From Fluviibacter sp041311015 (GTDB taxonomy: Bacteria > Pseudomonadota > Gammaproteobacteria > Burkholderiales > Rhodocyclaceae), in the NCBI GenBank assembly GCA_041311015.1, contig JBFYKG010000004.1:1-33926 (forward strand): DNA of 33,926 nt. Direction: 5' to 3'. Of this stretch, positions 15,728 to 22,863 are shown in pieces. How positions within the stretch are numbered: the first letter of the stretch is position 1; each line of letters opens with the position of its first letter. The translations under genes were made by a program, and so were the position numbers. The notes beneath the pieces are model-generated. The model made no database searches and was not told the DNA's origin. It worked only from the letters and a program-made list of their open reading frames with translations.

Positions 15728-16180
15728 TCAGCCTTGGTACCAGGGCAGGCCATGAAAGCGCCAGCCACCCAGCGTGCCCCGATGGTTGCTGGCATCCTTG
15801 TCGCCCTCGAAGCCTTCGAGGATGTTGTAGGCACTGGTGTAGCCGGCGTCGATGGCGGCACTGGCCGCGCTGCGCGAACGGACGCCGCTGCGGCACAGGA
15901 ACAGCACGATCGCCTTGCGATCCACCGCACGTTCCAGCGCGGCAATGAAATTCGGGTTGCGTGTCATGTCCGGATACTGCACCCAGTCGATCTCGATGGC
16001 GCCCGGCACACGTCCTACCCAGTCCCATTCGGCCTGGGTGCGCACATCAACAATCACGGTGCCCGGGGCGTGTTGCAGGAGTTCAAAAGCCTCGGCCGGG
16101 GTGACTTCGCCGCTGAAATTGAAGCCCTGCTGCTCGGCGCGCTCGCGGGCGCGGTTCAGAATGTCGTTCACGCTGCTCAT
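15728..16180 (-). CDS. Rhodanese-like domain protein (single domain)
   Basis: A 150-residue cytoplasmic protein with one rhodanese domain. Seen: PAEAFELLQ, VIVDVRTQAEWDWVGRVPGAIEIDW, and the six-residue active-site loop CRSGVRS with the persulfide-forming Cys at 96. The catalytic Cys is intact, so sulfur transfer is plausible. The last residues (GGWRFHGLPWYQG) are typical of a betaproteobacterial and alphaproteobacterial group of short rhodaneses. It is first in the operon before nadA, an iron-sulfur enzyme, which allows the guess that it supplies or repairs sulfur for the cluster; nothing in the sequence proves this. The region 16181-16354 to the divergent CDF gene holds no structure I could name beyond probable promoters. 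Confidence 0.9.
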   Translation of the reverse strand: MSSVNDILNRARERAEQQGFNFSGEVTPAEAFELLQHAPGTVIVDVRTQAEWDWVGRVPGAIEIDWVQYPDMTRNPNFIAALERAVDRKAIVLFLCRSGVRSRSAASAAIDAGYTSAYNILEGFEGDKDASNHRGTLGGWRFHGLPWYQG

Positions 16181-16354
16181 GATGAATTTTTGATGAAACC
16201 GTCAGGTTGGTAAGGCGGCGGCGCGGGGGCGCCGGCGATTGGCGATAGAATGGCCGGATGGGCCACAGACAGTGGCGAGTATACGCGGCAGAAGCGTGCG
16301 GCCCAAGCGGTCAGCGGAATGTCGTAAAGCAGTTGTTATCTAGAGGGAGAAGGG

Positions 16355-17632
16355 ATGTCGCTCGGAGGTCATCATGCTGGTCATTCGCATGCCGGGCATG
16401 CCCATGGTCAGACGGCGCTGATTGATGCGCTGACCGGTACCCATGCCAGTGCCGAATCCAACCGCCTGGTGCGTCGTTCGGTCAATGTCAGCATGGGGGT
16501 CAACGTCGCACTTTCGGCGGCGCAGATCGTGGTCGGCTGGCTTGCCAACTCGCATAGTCTGCTGGTCGACGGGTTCCATTCGTTTTCCGATCTGCTGTCG
16601 GATTTTCTGGTGCTGTTTGTTGCCCGCCACAGCGGCCGTGCTGCTGATGACAGCCACCCCTATGGTCACGCCCGCCTGGAAACCCTGGCGACCCTGATTC
16701 TGGGCCTGATGCTGTTGGGCATTGGCGGTGGCTTTCTCTACAGCGCCGGCGAAAAAGCGCTGAATCTCGATCAGTCGCCCCCGGTGGGTATGGCGGCGTT
16801 GTATGTGGCGCTAGGCGCACTGGCGGCCAAGGAGTGGCTGTTCCGTTACATGCTGCGGGTCGCCAAGAAGGCCAACTCCGCCATGCTGATCGCCAATGCC
16901 TGGCACTCCCGGTCGGACGCGGCATCGTCGCTGGTGGTGGCCATCGGGATCGGCGGCTCGCTGGTTGGTTTTGTTTATGCGGATCTGCTGGCTGCCGCCA
17001 TGGTCGGTGCACTGATCATCAAGATGGGCTGGCAGTTCTCCTACAGCGCACTGGAAGAGCTCATCGACAAGGGCGCCAATGCCGAAGAGATCCGGGCCAT
17101 CCGCCGGGTGATCGCCGAAACACCGGGCGTGCTTGACCTGCATGACCTGCGGACACGCCGGATGGCCGACCGGATTCTGGTCGATGCGCATGTGCATGTG
17201 GCGCCGCGCATCAGCGTGTCGGAAGGACACCGGATTGCCGAGCACGCGCGGGCCAACGTGCGGCGGGAATGCCCACAGGTGCTGGATGTGCTGGTGCATA
17301 TTGATCCCGAAGACGACCAGCTGGCCCATGCGGCCCTGGGCGATATTGATCTGTCGCGCGAACGGCTGGAAGCCTGGCTGGCGACCGAGTCGGCGCGGGT
17401 CTGGGGTCATAGTGCCTTGGCGCCCGAGCAGGTGCAGTTGCATTATCTGAACGGGCAGGTGGAGGTTGAGGTGATGTTGCCGCCGGCGCCGAATGACTTG
17501 CCCGAGCCGCAGGCCATCGAAGACGGTGTTCGCGACCTGCAGAAAGCCGCGATTGCGGCGGGCTTGCCCCTACAGCGCTGGACGGTCTATCGCCGGCTGA
17601 GCGGGGAAGGGTCGGGCGGCGCACCACATTAA
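16355..17632 (+). CDS. Cation diffusion facilitator transporter with extended C-terminus
   Basis: Exports divalent metal, probably zinc or related ions, in exchange for protons across the inner membrane. The N-terminus is His-rich (GGHHAGHSHAGHAHG), a likely metal-binding tail. Six membrane helices follow. Transport-site ligands are H75 and D79 in DGFHSFSDLLSD and H184 and D188 in NAWHSRSDAASS, an HD-HD set usual for Zn/Cd carriers. The cytoplasmic ferredoxin-like domain (about 245-325) contains VLDLHDLRTRRMADRILVDAHVHV. About 100 further residues follow, with strands like VQLHYLNGQVEVEVMLPP, which resemble a second partial copy of that domain. At 425 residues it is well above the usual 300. 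A good ribosome site (GAGGGAGAAGGG) precedes the ATG. The stop abuts the glnA control region. Confidence 0.92.
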   Translation: MSLGGHHAGHSHAGHAHGQTALIDALTGTHASAESNRLVRRSVNVSMGVNVALSAAQIVVGWLANSHSLLVDGFHSFSDLLSDFLVLFVARHSGRAADDSHPYGHARLETLATLILGLMLLGIGGGFLYSAGEKALNLDQSPPVGMAALYVALGALAAKEWLFRYMLRVAKKANSAMLIANAWHSRSDAASSLVVAIGIGGSLVGFVYADLLAAAMVGALIIKMGWQFSYSALEELIDKGANAEEIRAIRRVIAETPGVLDLHDLRTRRMADRILVDAHVHVAPRISVSEGHRIAEHARANVRRECPQVLDVLVHIDPEDDQLAHAALGDIDLSRERLEAWLATESARVWGHSALAPEQVQLHYLNGQVEVEVMLPPAPNDLPEPQAIEDGVRDLQKAAIAAGLPLQRWTVYRRLSGEGSGGAPH

Positions 17633-17653
17633 TGCGCCCCAAGATGGTGCGCC
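17618..17653. repeat. Inverted repeat across the CDF stop codon, possible second NtrC region
   Basis: GGCGCACC (17618-17625) and GGTGCGCC (17646-17653) are perfect inverted arms, with a further TGCGCC at 17633-17638 that can pair with either side. It has no T-run, so it is a poor terminator. The part TGCGCC plus GGTGCG (17633-17651) resembles an NtrC dyad but with 7 instead of 5 spacer bases. Its centre is about 30 bases upstream of the good NtrC site, a spacing similar to the paired enhancers of E. coli glnA. Confidence 0.35.
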
Positions 17654-17664
17654 TGTGACGGTAA

Positions 17665-17681
17665 TGCACTAAACTAGTGCA
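17665..17681. promoter_or_regulatory. NtrC-binding dyad upstream of glnA
   Basis: TGCACT (17665-17670), five bases, then AGTGCA (17676-17681): a perfect 17-bp dyad matching the NtrC consensus TGCACC-N5-GGTGCA at all but the sixth position of each half. Its centre lies about 114 bases upstream of the start site predicted from the sigma-54 promoter, the classical enhancer distance. Confidence 0.82.
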
Positions 17682-17760
17682 AAATGACGCATCGGATAAA
17701 AGGTCGCAGCGAAATCCCCGTGCCGGTGTGCTTTTGGGGTGGGGGTTGTCGTATCATTGT

Positions 17761-17776
17761 TGGCATGGATCCTGCT
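17761..17776 (+). promoter_or_regulatory. Sigma-54 promoter of glnA
   Basis: TGGCATGGATCCTGCT has the invariant GG (17762-17763) and GC (17774-17775) at the exact spacing of the -24/-12 consensus TGGCACG-N4-TTGCA. Transcription should begin near 17787, giving a leader of about 66 bases to the glnA ATG. With the NtrC dyad upstream this predicts induction under nitrogen limitation. The ribosome site AGGAG is at 17839-17843. Confidence 0.85.
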
Positions 17777-17852
17777 TTGTAGCAGGGTAGGAATTTGTTG
17801 TTTTTAAATCTGTCTAGGCCGCCCCGGCGGTCGTTATTAGGAGAGCGCAGTT

Positions 17853-19265
17853 ATGACCACCGTGCAAGACGTCCTGAAGCTGGTCAAGGACAACGACGTC
17901 AAGTTCGTCGACTTCCGTTTTACCGATACCCGTGGCAAGGAGCAGCACGTTGGCGTGCCGGTCAGCCAGTTTAGCGAAGAGAAGTTCGAAGAAGGCCAGG
18001 CCTTCGACGGCTCGTCGATCGCCGGTTGGAAAGGCATTCAGGCCTCCGACATGCTGCTGATTCCGGATCCGGCCTCGGCCTATATTGATCCGTTCTATGA
18101 CGAAACCACCCTGGTCCTGACCTGTGACGTGGTCGAGCCGACCGACGGCAAGGGCTATGACCGCGACCCGCGTTCGATCGCCAAGCGCGCCGAAGCCTAC
18201 CTGAAGAGCTCGGGCATTGGCGACACCGCCTTCTTCGGTCCGGAACCGGAATTCTTCATTTTTGATTCGGTCGAGTGGAAGACCGACATGTCGGGCACTT
18301 TCGTGAAGATTTTCTCGGAAGAAGCAGCCTGGTCGTCGGACGCCAAGATCGAAGGCGGCAACACCGGTCACCGTCCGGGCGTTAAGGGCGGTTACTTCCC
18401 GGTTGCCCCGGTGGATAGCTTCAATGACATCCGTACCGCGATGTGTAACGCGCTGGAAGCCTGTGGCGTTGAAGTCGAAGTGCACCACCACGAAGTGGCC
18501 ACCGCCGGTCAGAACGAAATCGGTACCAAGTTCGACACGCTGGTCCGCCGCGCCGATAAGACCCAAGTCCTGAAGTACTGCGTGCTGAACGTGGCACACC
18601 AGTACGGCAAGACCGCGACCTTCATGCCGAAGCCGATCGTTGGCGACAACGGTTCGGGTATGCACGTGCACCAGTCGATCTGGAAGGACGGCAAGAACCT
18701 GTTTGCCGGTGACCAGTACGCTGGCCTGTCGGAAACCGCCCTGTACTACATCGGTGGCATCATCAAGCACGCCAAGGCACTGAACGCCATCACCAACCCG
18801 GGTACCAACTCGTACAAGCGTCTGGTGCCGCATTACGAAGCCCCGGTGAAGCTGGCCTACTCGGCCAAGAACCGTTCGGCCTCGATCCGTATCCCGTTTG
18901 TGGCTTCGACCAAGGCGCGCCGTATCGAAACCCGTTTCCCGGATCCGATCGCTAACCCGTACCTGGCGTTTGCAGCCCTGCTGATGGCCGGCCTGGACGG
19001 CATCCAGAACAAGATTCTGCCGGGCGATCCGGCTGACAAGAATCTGTACGATCTGCCGCCGGAAGAAGATGCCAAGATCCCGACCGTGTGTGCCAGCCTC
19101 GACGAGGCCCTGGACGCACTGAAGGCCGATCACGAGTTCCTGACCCGTGGTGGTGTCTTCTCGAAGGACTGGATCGAGTCGTACATCAGCTTGAAGATGG
19201 AAGAAGTCAACAAGGTGCGTATGACCACGCACCCGGTTGAGTTCGAAATGTACTACTCGTGCTAA
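17853..19265 (+). CDS. glnA: Glutamine synthetase, type I
   Basis: Makes glutamine from glutamate, ammonia and ATP; the main route of ammonium assimilation, active as a dodecamer in the cytoplasm. The 470 residues show the beta-grasp domain (FVDFRFTDTRGKEQHVGVP, EGQAFDGSSIAGW), the metal-binding FFGPEPEFFIFD, the ammonia/glutamate region (VEVHHHEVATAGQNEIG), the ATP site KPIVGDNGSGMHVHQS, and NRSASIRIPF. The adenylylation tyrosine is present (NLYDLPPEE, Y399), so control by GlnE is expected. Codon bias is strong, like rplY, indicating high expression. It has its own sigma-54/NtrC control region and is closed by a strong terminator, separating it partly from ntrB and ntrC downstream. Confidence 0.99.
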   Translation: MTTVQDVLKLVKDNDVKFVDFRFTDTRGKEQHVGVPVSQFSEEKFEEGQAFDGSSIAGWKGIQASDMLLIPDPASAYIDPFYDETTLVLTCDVVEPTDGKGYDRDPRSIAKRAEAYLKSSGIGDTAFFGPEPEFFIFDSVEWKTDMSGTFVKIFSEEAAWSSDAKIEGGNTGHRPGVKGGYFPVAPVDSFNDIRTAMCNALEACGVEVEVHHHEVATAGQNEIGTKFDTLVRRADKTQVLKYCVLNVAHQYGKTATFMPKPIVGDNGSGMHVHQSIWKDGKNLFAGDQYAGLSETALYYIGGIIKHAKALNAITNPGTNSYKRLVPHYEAPVKLAYSAKNRSASIRIPFVASTKARRIETRFPDPIANPYLAFAALLMAGLDGIQNKILPGDPADKNLYDLPPEEDAKIPTVCASLDEALDALKADHEFLTRGGVFSKDWIESYISLKMEEVNKVRMTTHPVEFEMYYSC

Positions 19266-19314
19266 TCGTCTTTAGCCACGACACATTGCAGAGCCACTAA
19301 CGGCGAACGCAACG

Positions 19315-19343
19315 AAAGAGGGACGGTTCACCGTCCCTCTTTT
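19315..19343 (+). terminator. Intrinsic terminator between glnA and ntrB
   Basis: AAAGAGGGACGG (19315-19326) pairs completely with CCGTCCCTCTTT (19331-19342) around a TTCA loop, and the 3' arm ends in TTTT. It is a strong 12-bp hairpin 50 bases after glnA and only 20 bases before the ntrB ATG. It should limit the flow of the abundant glnA message into ntrB. Confidence 0.9.
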
Positions 19344-19362
19344 GCTTTCAGCGACCCAACCC

Positions 19363-20436
19363 ATGAACGCTAAGGCGATTCCCATCCCGACCCCCACCCG
19401 TTACGCCGGCCTTGAGCTGCTGTCGTCGGCCGCGGTGGTGCTCGATCGCTCGCAGCACATCGTGTATCTGAATCCGGCAGCGGAGAATCTGCTGCGGATC
19501 AGTCAGCGCGCAGCGCTGGGCCGCGACCTGTTCCAGGTGCTGGGGGTAACGCCAGAGCTGGTCAGTGCAATCATGAAGTCGTTGAGCAACAAATGGGGCT
19601 ACAGCGGCCAGAACATCCAGATCGAACGTGGCGACGAGGTCTTTCACGTCGATTGCACCGTCACCCCGCTGGACGAAGCCGAAGGGGGGCTGCTCATCGA
19701 GCTGCGCCCAGTGGACCAGCAGCTGCGGGCGCGACGTGAAGAGCGCTTGATCGAACAGCAGTTACGTCACCGTGAACTTATGCGGAATCTGGCGCACGAA
19801 ATCAAGAACCCGCTGGGCGGGATTCGTGGCGCGGCGCAATTGCTCGAGCACGAGCTACCCAATCCGGCGCTGCGTGAATACACCCAGGTCATCATCAAGG
19901 AAACGGACCGCCTGCAGGATCTGATGCAGCGCCTGTTGCAACCGCATCAGGGCATGCAACCGGCGCCCACCAATATCCATGAAATTCTCGAGCGGGTGCG
20001 CAGCCTCATCCTTGCAGAATTCCCAAAGACGCTCACCGTCCGGCGCGATTACGACACCAGTCTGCCCGAGATCACCGCGGATCGCGAGCAGCTGATCCAG
20101 GCCGTGCTCAACATCGCCCGTAACGCCGCCCAGGCCATGGCCGCCAGCCCGGAACACGGGGGGCAGATCACGCTGCGCACACGCGCCGTGCGGCAGGTGA
20201 CGCTGCTCAAGCACCGCTGGAAGCTCGCCATCGAATTACAGGTCATCGATAACGGGCCGGGCATTCCGCGCAGCATTCTGGATCGCATGTTCTATCCGCT
20301 GGTGTCTGGCCGTGAAGGCGGCACCGGTCTGGGGCTCACCATTGCCCAGAGCTTTGTGCAGCAGCATCAGGGCACCATCGAGTGCGAAAGCCGGCCGGGT
20401 CAGACCCAGTTCATTATCCGTTTACCGGTGGCCTGA
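19363..20436 (+). CDS. glnL: Nitrogen regulation sensor histidine kinase NtrB
   Basis: Cytoplasmic kinase/phosphatase that, under control of PII, phosphorylates NtrC when nitrogen is short. With the ATG at 19363 it has 357 residues; a TTG at 19342 is in frame but lies inside the terminator hairpin and is rejected. An N-terminal PAS domain (GLELLSSAAVVLDRSQHIVYLNPAAENLL) is followed by the dimerisation helix with the phospho-accepting His at 145 (NLAHEIKNPLGG), then the HATPase domain with N box (VLNIARNAAQAM), G1 (DNGPGIP) and G2 (GREGGTGLGLTI) motifs. No membrane helix is present. ntrC starts 101 bases downstream, with a separate sigma-54 promoter in the gap. Confidence 0.96.
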   Translation: MNAKAIPIPTPTRYAGLELLSSAAVVLDRSQHIVYLNPAAENLLRISQRAALGRDLFQVLGVTPELVSAIMKSLSNKWGYSGQNIQIERGDEVFHVDCTVTPLDEAEGGLLIELRPVDQQLRARREERLIEQQLRHRELMRNLAHEIKNPLGGIRGAAQLLEHELPNPALREYTQVIIKETDRLQDLMQRLLQPHQGMQPAPTNIHEILERVRSLILAEFPKTLTVRRDYDTSLPEITADREQLIQAVLNIARNAAQAMAASPEHGGQITLRTRAVRQVTLLKHRWKLAIELQVIDNGPGIPRSILDRMFYPLVSGREGGTGLGLTIAQSFVQQHQGTIECESRPGQTQFIIRLPVA

Positions 20437-20454
20437 CGGGTCCCTATGAAAAAC

Positions 20455-20470
20455 CGGCACGGTATTTGCT
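20455..20470 (+). promoter_or_regulatory. Sigma-54 promoter between ntrB and ntrC
   Basis: CGGCACGGTATTTGCT matches the consensus TGGCACG-N4-TTGCA at every conserved base except the first and last, with correct spacing (GG at 20456-20457, GC at 20468-20469). The predicted start near 20481 leaves a leader of about 57 bases before the ntrC ATG at 20538. No perfect NtrC dyad was seen nearby; GCACC and GTGC halves at 20372-20385, inside ntrB, form only an imperfect one with one spacer base too few. Confidence 0.72.
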
Positions 20471-20537
20471 CTACATGGGATGGTAATAACAACCGGTGTG
20501 CCGCGTGGCCGACTGGTGAATTCTGGAGACACCAACC

Positions 20538-22082
20538 ATGAAGTCCGTCTGGATTGTAGATGACGACCAGTCCATCCGCTGGGTGCTGGAAAAAGCGCTC
20601 GGTCGTGCCGGCATTTCGCATCGCAGCTTTGATCATGCCAACGATGTCATCAATGCCCTCGAAGATGGCGATACGCCGCCGCAAGTACTGATTTCCGATA
20701 TTCGTATGCCGGGCCCCTCGGGTCTCGATCTGCTGGCCCGCATCAAGACCCGGCTACCCGAACTGCCGGTGATTATCATGACCGCCTATTCCGATCTTGA
20801 GAGCGCGGTCGCTGCCTTCCAGGGTGGTGCCTTCGAGTATCTGGCTAAACCCTTTGATGTGGATCAGGCCATTGCCCTGATCCAGCGCGCGATGGCGCAG
20901 TCGGATAAACCCGCAGCGGCAGCCGGCGAAGAGCCCGGTGTGCCGGAGATTCAGGGGCATGCCCCGGCCATGCAGGAAGTTTTCCGCGCCATTGGCCGCT
21001 TATCAAACTCCAGCGCGACGGTACTGATTACCGGCGAATCCGGTTCGGGCAAGGAGCTCGTGGCACGTGCGCTACACCGGCACAGCCCGCGCGCCAAGAA
21101 ACCGTTTATTGCCATCAATACGGCGGCGATTCCGCGCGACCTGCTCGAGTCAGAACTCTTTGGCCATGAGCGCGGTGCGTTTACCGGCGCGGCGACGCAA
21201 CGTCGGGGCCGCTTCGAGGAGGCTGATGGCGGTACGCTGTTCCTCGACGAAATTGGCGATATGCCGGCCGAACTTCAGACCCGGTTGTTACGGGTGCTCT
21301 CCGACGGGAACTATTACCGGGTCGGTGGACATCAGTCGATCAAATCCAATGTCCGCGTCATTGCCGCCACCCACCAGAATCTGGAAGAGCGTGTGCGCCA
21401 GGGTCTGTTCCGCGAAGATCTGTTCCACCGGCTCAATGTGATTCGCCTGCGTCTGCCGCCCCTGAAAGAACGGCGCGAGGATATTCCCGATCTGGCCACC
21501 CATTTTCTGGCCAAGAGCGCGCGTGAACTCGGCGTCGAGACCAAACAGCTCACGCCCGCCGCGATGAGCTATCTGACGACCCTGTCTTTTCCGGGCAATG
21601 TGCGCCAGCTAGAGAATCTTTGTCACTGGCTAACCGTGATGGCGCCGGGGCAGGTGGTCGATCTCAATGATCTACCGCCCGAACTCCGGCAGGAAGCCGT
21701 GGCGGTCGCTGCAGTCACCGCTGCACCGCCCAGCACCACAGTCGTCGCGCCGGCATCGACACCCGCGGCAGTGATGCCAACGGCGCCTGCGCCGGCGGGT
21801 GCAGGCAGCTCGCCTGCCTCGTGGACCGAACACCTGGCCCGAACGGTGGATGTGTTACTGCTGACGGCAGACCCGGCCCGGCCCGGTGGTAGTGAGCTGC
21901 ATGCGAACCTGATGCAGTCCTTTGAACGTACCCTCATCGAGCGGGCCCTGCGTCGTACCGGGGGGCGTCGGATCGAAGCGGCTCAGTTACTGGGGATCGG
22001 CCGTAATACAATTACGCGCAAGATCCAGGAACTAGGCCTCGACGAGGATGTCCCCGCAAAATCCCCTGCCACTGCAGATTAA
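20538..22082 (+). CDS. glnG: Nitrogen regulation response regulator NtrC (sigma-54 activator)
   Basis: Phosphorylated by NtrB, it binds enhancer dyads and uses ATP to open sigma-54 promoters such as that of glnA. Receiver domain: acidic pocket D8-D10, phospho-acceptor D54 (ISDIRMPGPSG) and K in EYLAKPFD. AAA+ domain: Walker A GESGSGKE, the sigma-54 loop ERGAFTGA, Walker B GGTLFLDEIGDMP and the sensor stretch FPGNVRQLENLCHW. The C-terminal Fis-type helix-turn-helix is GGRRIEAAQLLGIGRNTITRKI. At 514 residues it is about 45 longer than the E. coli protein because of a Pro/Ala/Thr-rich linker (about 392-430) before the DNA-binding domain. GGAG precedes the ATG. Its last 35 bases overlap birA. Confidence 0.97.
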   Translation: MKSVWIVDDDQSIRWVLEKALGRAGISHRSFDHANDVINALEDGDTPPQVLISDIRMPGPSGLDLLARIKTRLPELPVIIMTAYSDLESAVAAFQGGAFEYLAKPFDVDQAIALIQRAMAQSDKPAAAAGEEPGVPEIQGHAPAMQEVFRAIGRLSNSSATVLITGESGSGKELVARALHRHSPRAKKPFIAINTAAIPRDLLESELFGHERGAFTGAATQRRGRFEEADGGTLFLDEIGDMPAELQTRLLRVLSDGNYYRVGGHQSIKSNVRVIAATHQNLEERVRQGLFREDLFHRLNVIRLRLPPLKERREDIPDLATHFLAKSARELGVETKQLTPAAMSYLTTLSFPGNVRQLENLCHWLTVMAPGQVVDLNDLPPELRQEAVAVAAVTAAPPSTTVVAPASTPAAVMPTAPAPAGAGSSPASWTEHLARTVDVLLLTADPARPGGSELHANLMQSFERTLIERALRRTGGRRIEAAQLLGIGRNTITRKIQELGLDEDVPAKSPATAD

Positions 22083-22854
22083 ACAATTCGAGTCCTGCGG
22101 CTCCACCAACCAAGAGTTGCTGGCGGCCGCAGAGGCGGGCGCATCCGGTGGCCTCGTCTATGTGACGACGCAGCAACAGGCCGGTCGCGGGCGCCGTGGC
22201 CGGCAATGGGTGGCATCGCCCGGCACGAGCCTCACCTTGTCGTTACTCTGGGTTTTTCCGCCCGACCTCGCGCGCCTGCAGGGGCTGTCGCTGCTGGTGG
22301 GTCTGGCCGTCGTCCGTGCGCTGGATACCTGGGCCGCTTCAAGCCGGCAAGCGGGTATGACGCCCGGGCTTAAATGGCCTAATGATCTGCTGGTTCGTCG
22401 TGCCGATGGCACAGATGCCAAGGCCGGCGGGATCCTCATTGAATCCGTCATGCGTCGATCGGCCGACGGTGAGAAGGAACTGGCGGTGGTGATCGGTATC
22501 GGGCTGAACTGCCTGACGGATGCAGCAATCCATGAACAGGTACCGGGCCAGTCTATCGCCACCTTGTCCGAAATCTTTACCGCGCCGCTGACCCCCGAGG
22601 CCTTCCTGCCGCATCTGCTACAAACCCTCGTGCCGATGCTCGGCAAGTTCGAGACCTCGGGCTTTAAACCGTTCGCCGATGCGTGGAATGCCCACAACCT
22701 CTGGCGGGGCCAACCTGTGGAAATTCGAGAAGACGATCGGGTCGTACTGCAGGGTCGTTGCGATGGGGTGGATGAATCCGGTGCGCTGAATATCATGACA
22801 CCCGCCGGGCTGGAACAGATCGTCAGCGGCGATGTCAGTCTGCGCAGGGTATAG
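22048..22854 (+). CDS. birA: Biotin--[acetyl-CoA-carboxylase] ligase (no repressor domain)
   Basis: Activates biotin with ATP and attaches it to the carrier Lys of acetyl-CoA carboxylase. The catalytic domain begins almost at once (FESCGSTNQELL), with the biotinyl-AMP loop AGRGRRGRQW, the substrate-binding KWPNDLLV, GGILIES and GIGLNC, and ends in the small SH3-like domain (GQPVEIREDDRVVLQGRCDGVDESGAL). At 268 residues it lacks the N-terminal winged helix of E. coli BirA, so it should be an enzyme only and not the biotin repressor. The ATG at 22048 overlaps the ntrC end by 35 bases; GACGAGG sits close upstream, so translation is probably coupled. coaX follows 9 bases later, a frequent pairing in betaproteobacteria. 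Confidence 0.95.
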   Translation: MSPQNPLPLQIKQFESCGSTNQELLAAAEAGASGGLVYVTTQQQAGRGRRGRQWVASPGTSLTLSLLWVFPPDLARLQGLSLLVGLAVVRALDTWAASSRQAGMTPGLKWPNDLLVRRADGTDAKAGGILIESVMRRSADGEKELAVVIGIGLNCLTDAAIHEQVPGQSIATLSEIFTAPLTPEAFLPHLLQTLVPMLGKFETSGFKPFADAWNAHNLWRGQPVEIREDDRVVLQGRCDGVDESGALNIMTPAGLEQIVSGDVSLRRV

Positions 22855-22863
22855 TCTCGCCAC

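Noticed and set aside
14616..16028. Extended nadA reading up to 16028
   Set aside because: The part before ATG 15707 overlaps the rhodanese gene in another frame and has no NadA similarity; NadA has its normal length from 15707.
17814..19232. Open frame of 472 codons on the minus strand opposite glnA
   Set aside because: It exists because glnA uses a narrow codon set that avoids the complement of stop codons. The translation has no recognisable pattern, and glnA is certain.
19342..19362. TTG at 19342 as the start of NtrB
   Set aside because: It lies in the 3' arm of the glnA terminator; the ATG at 19363 fits the family length.
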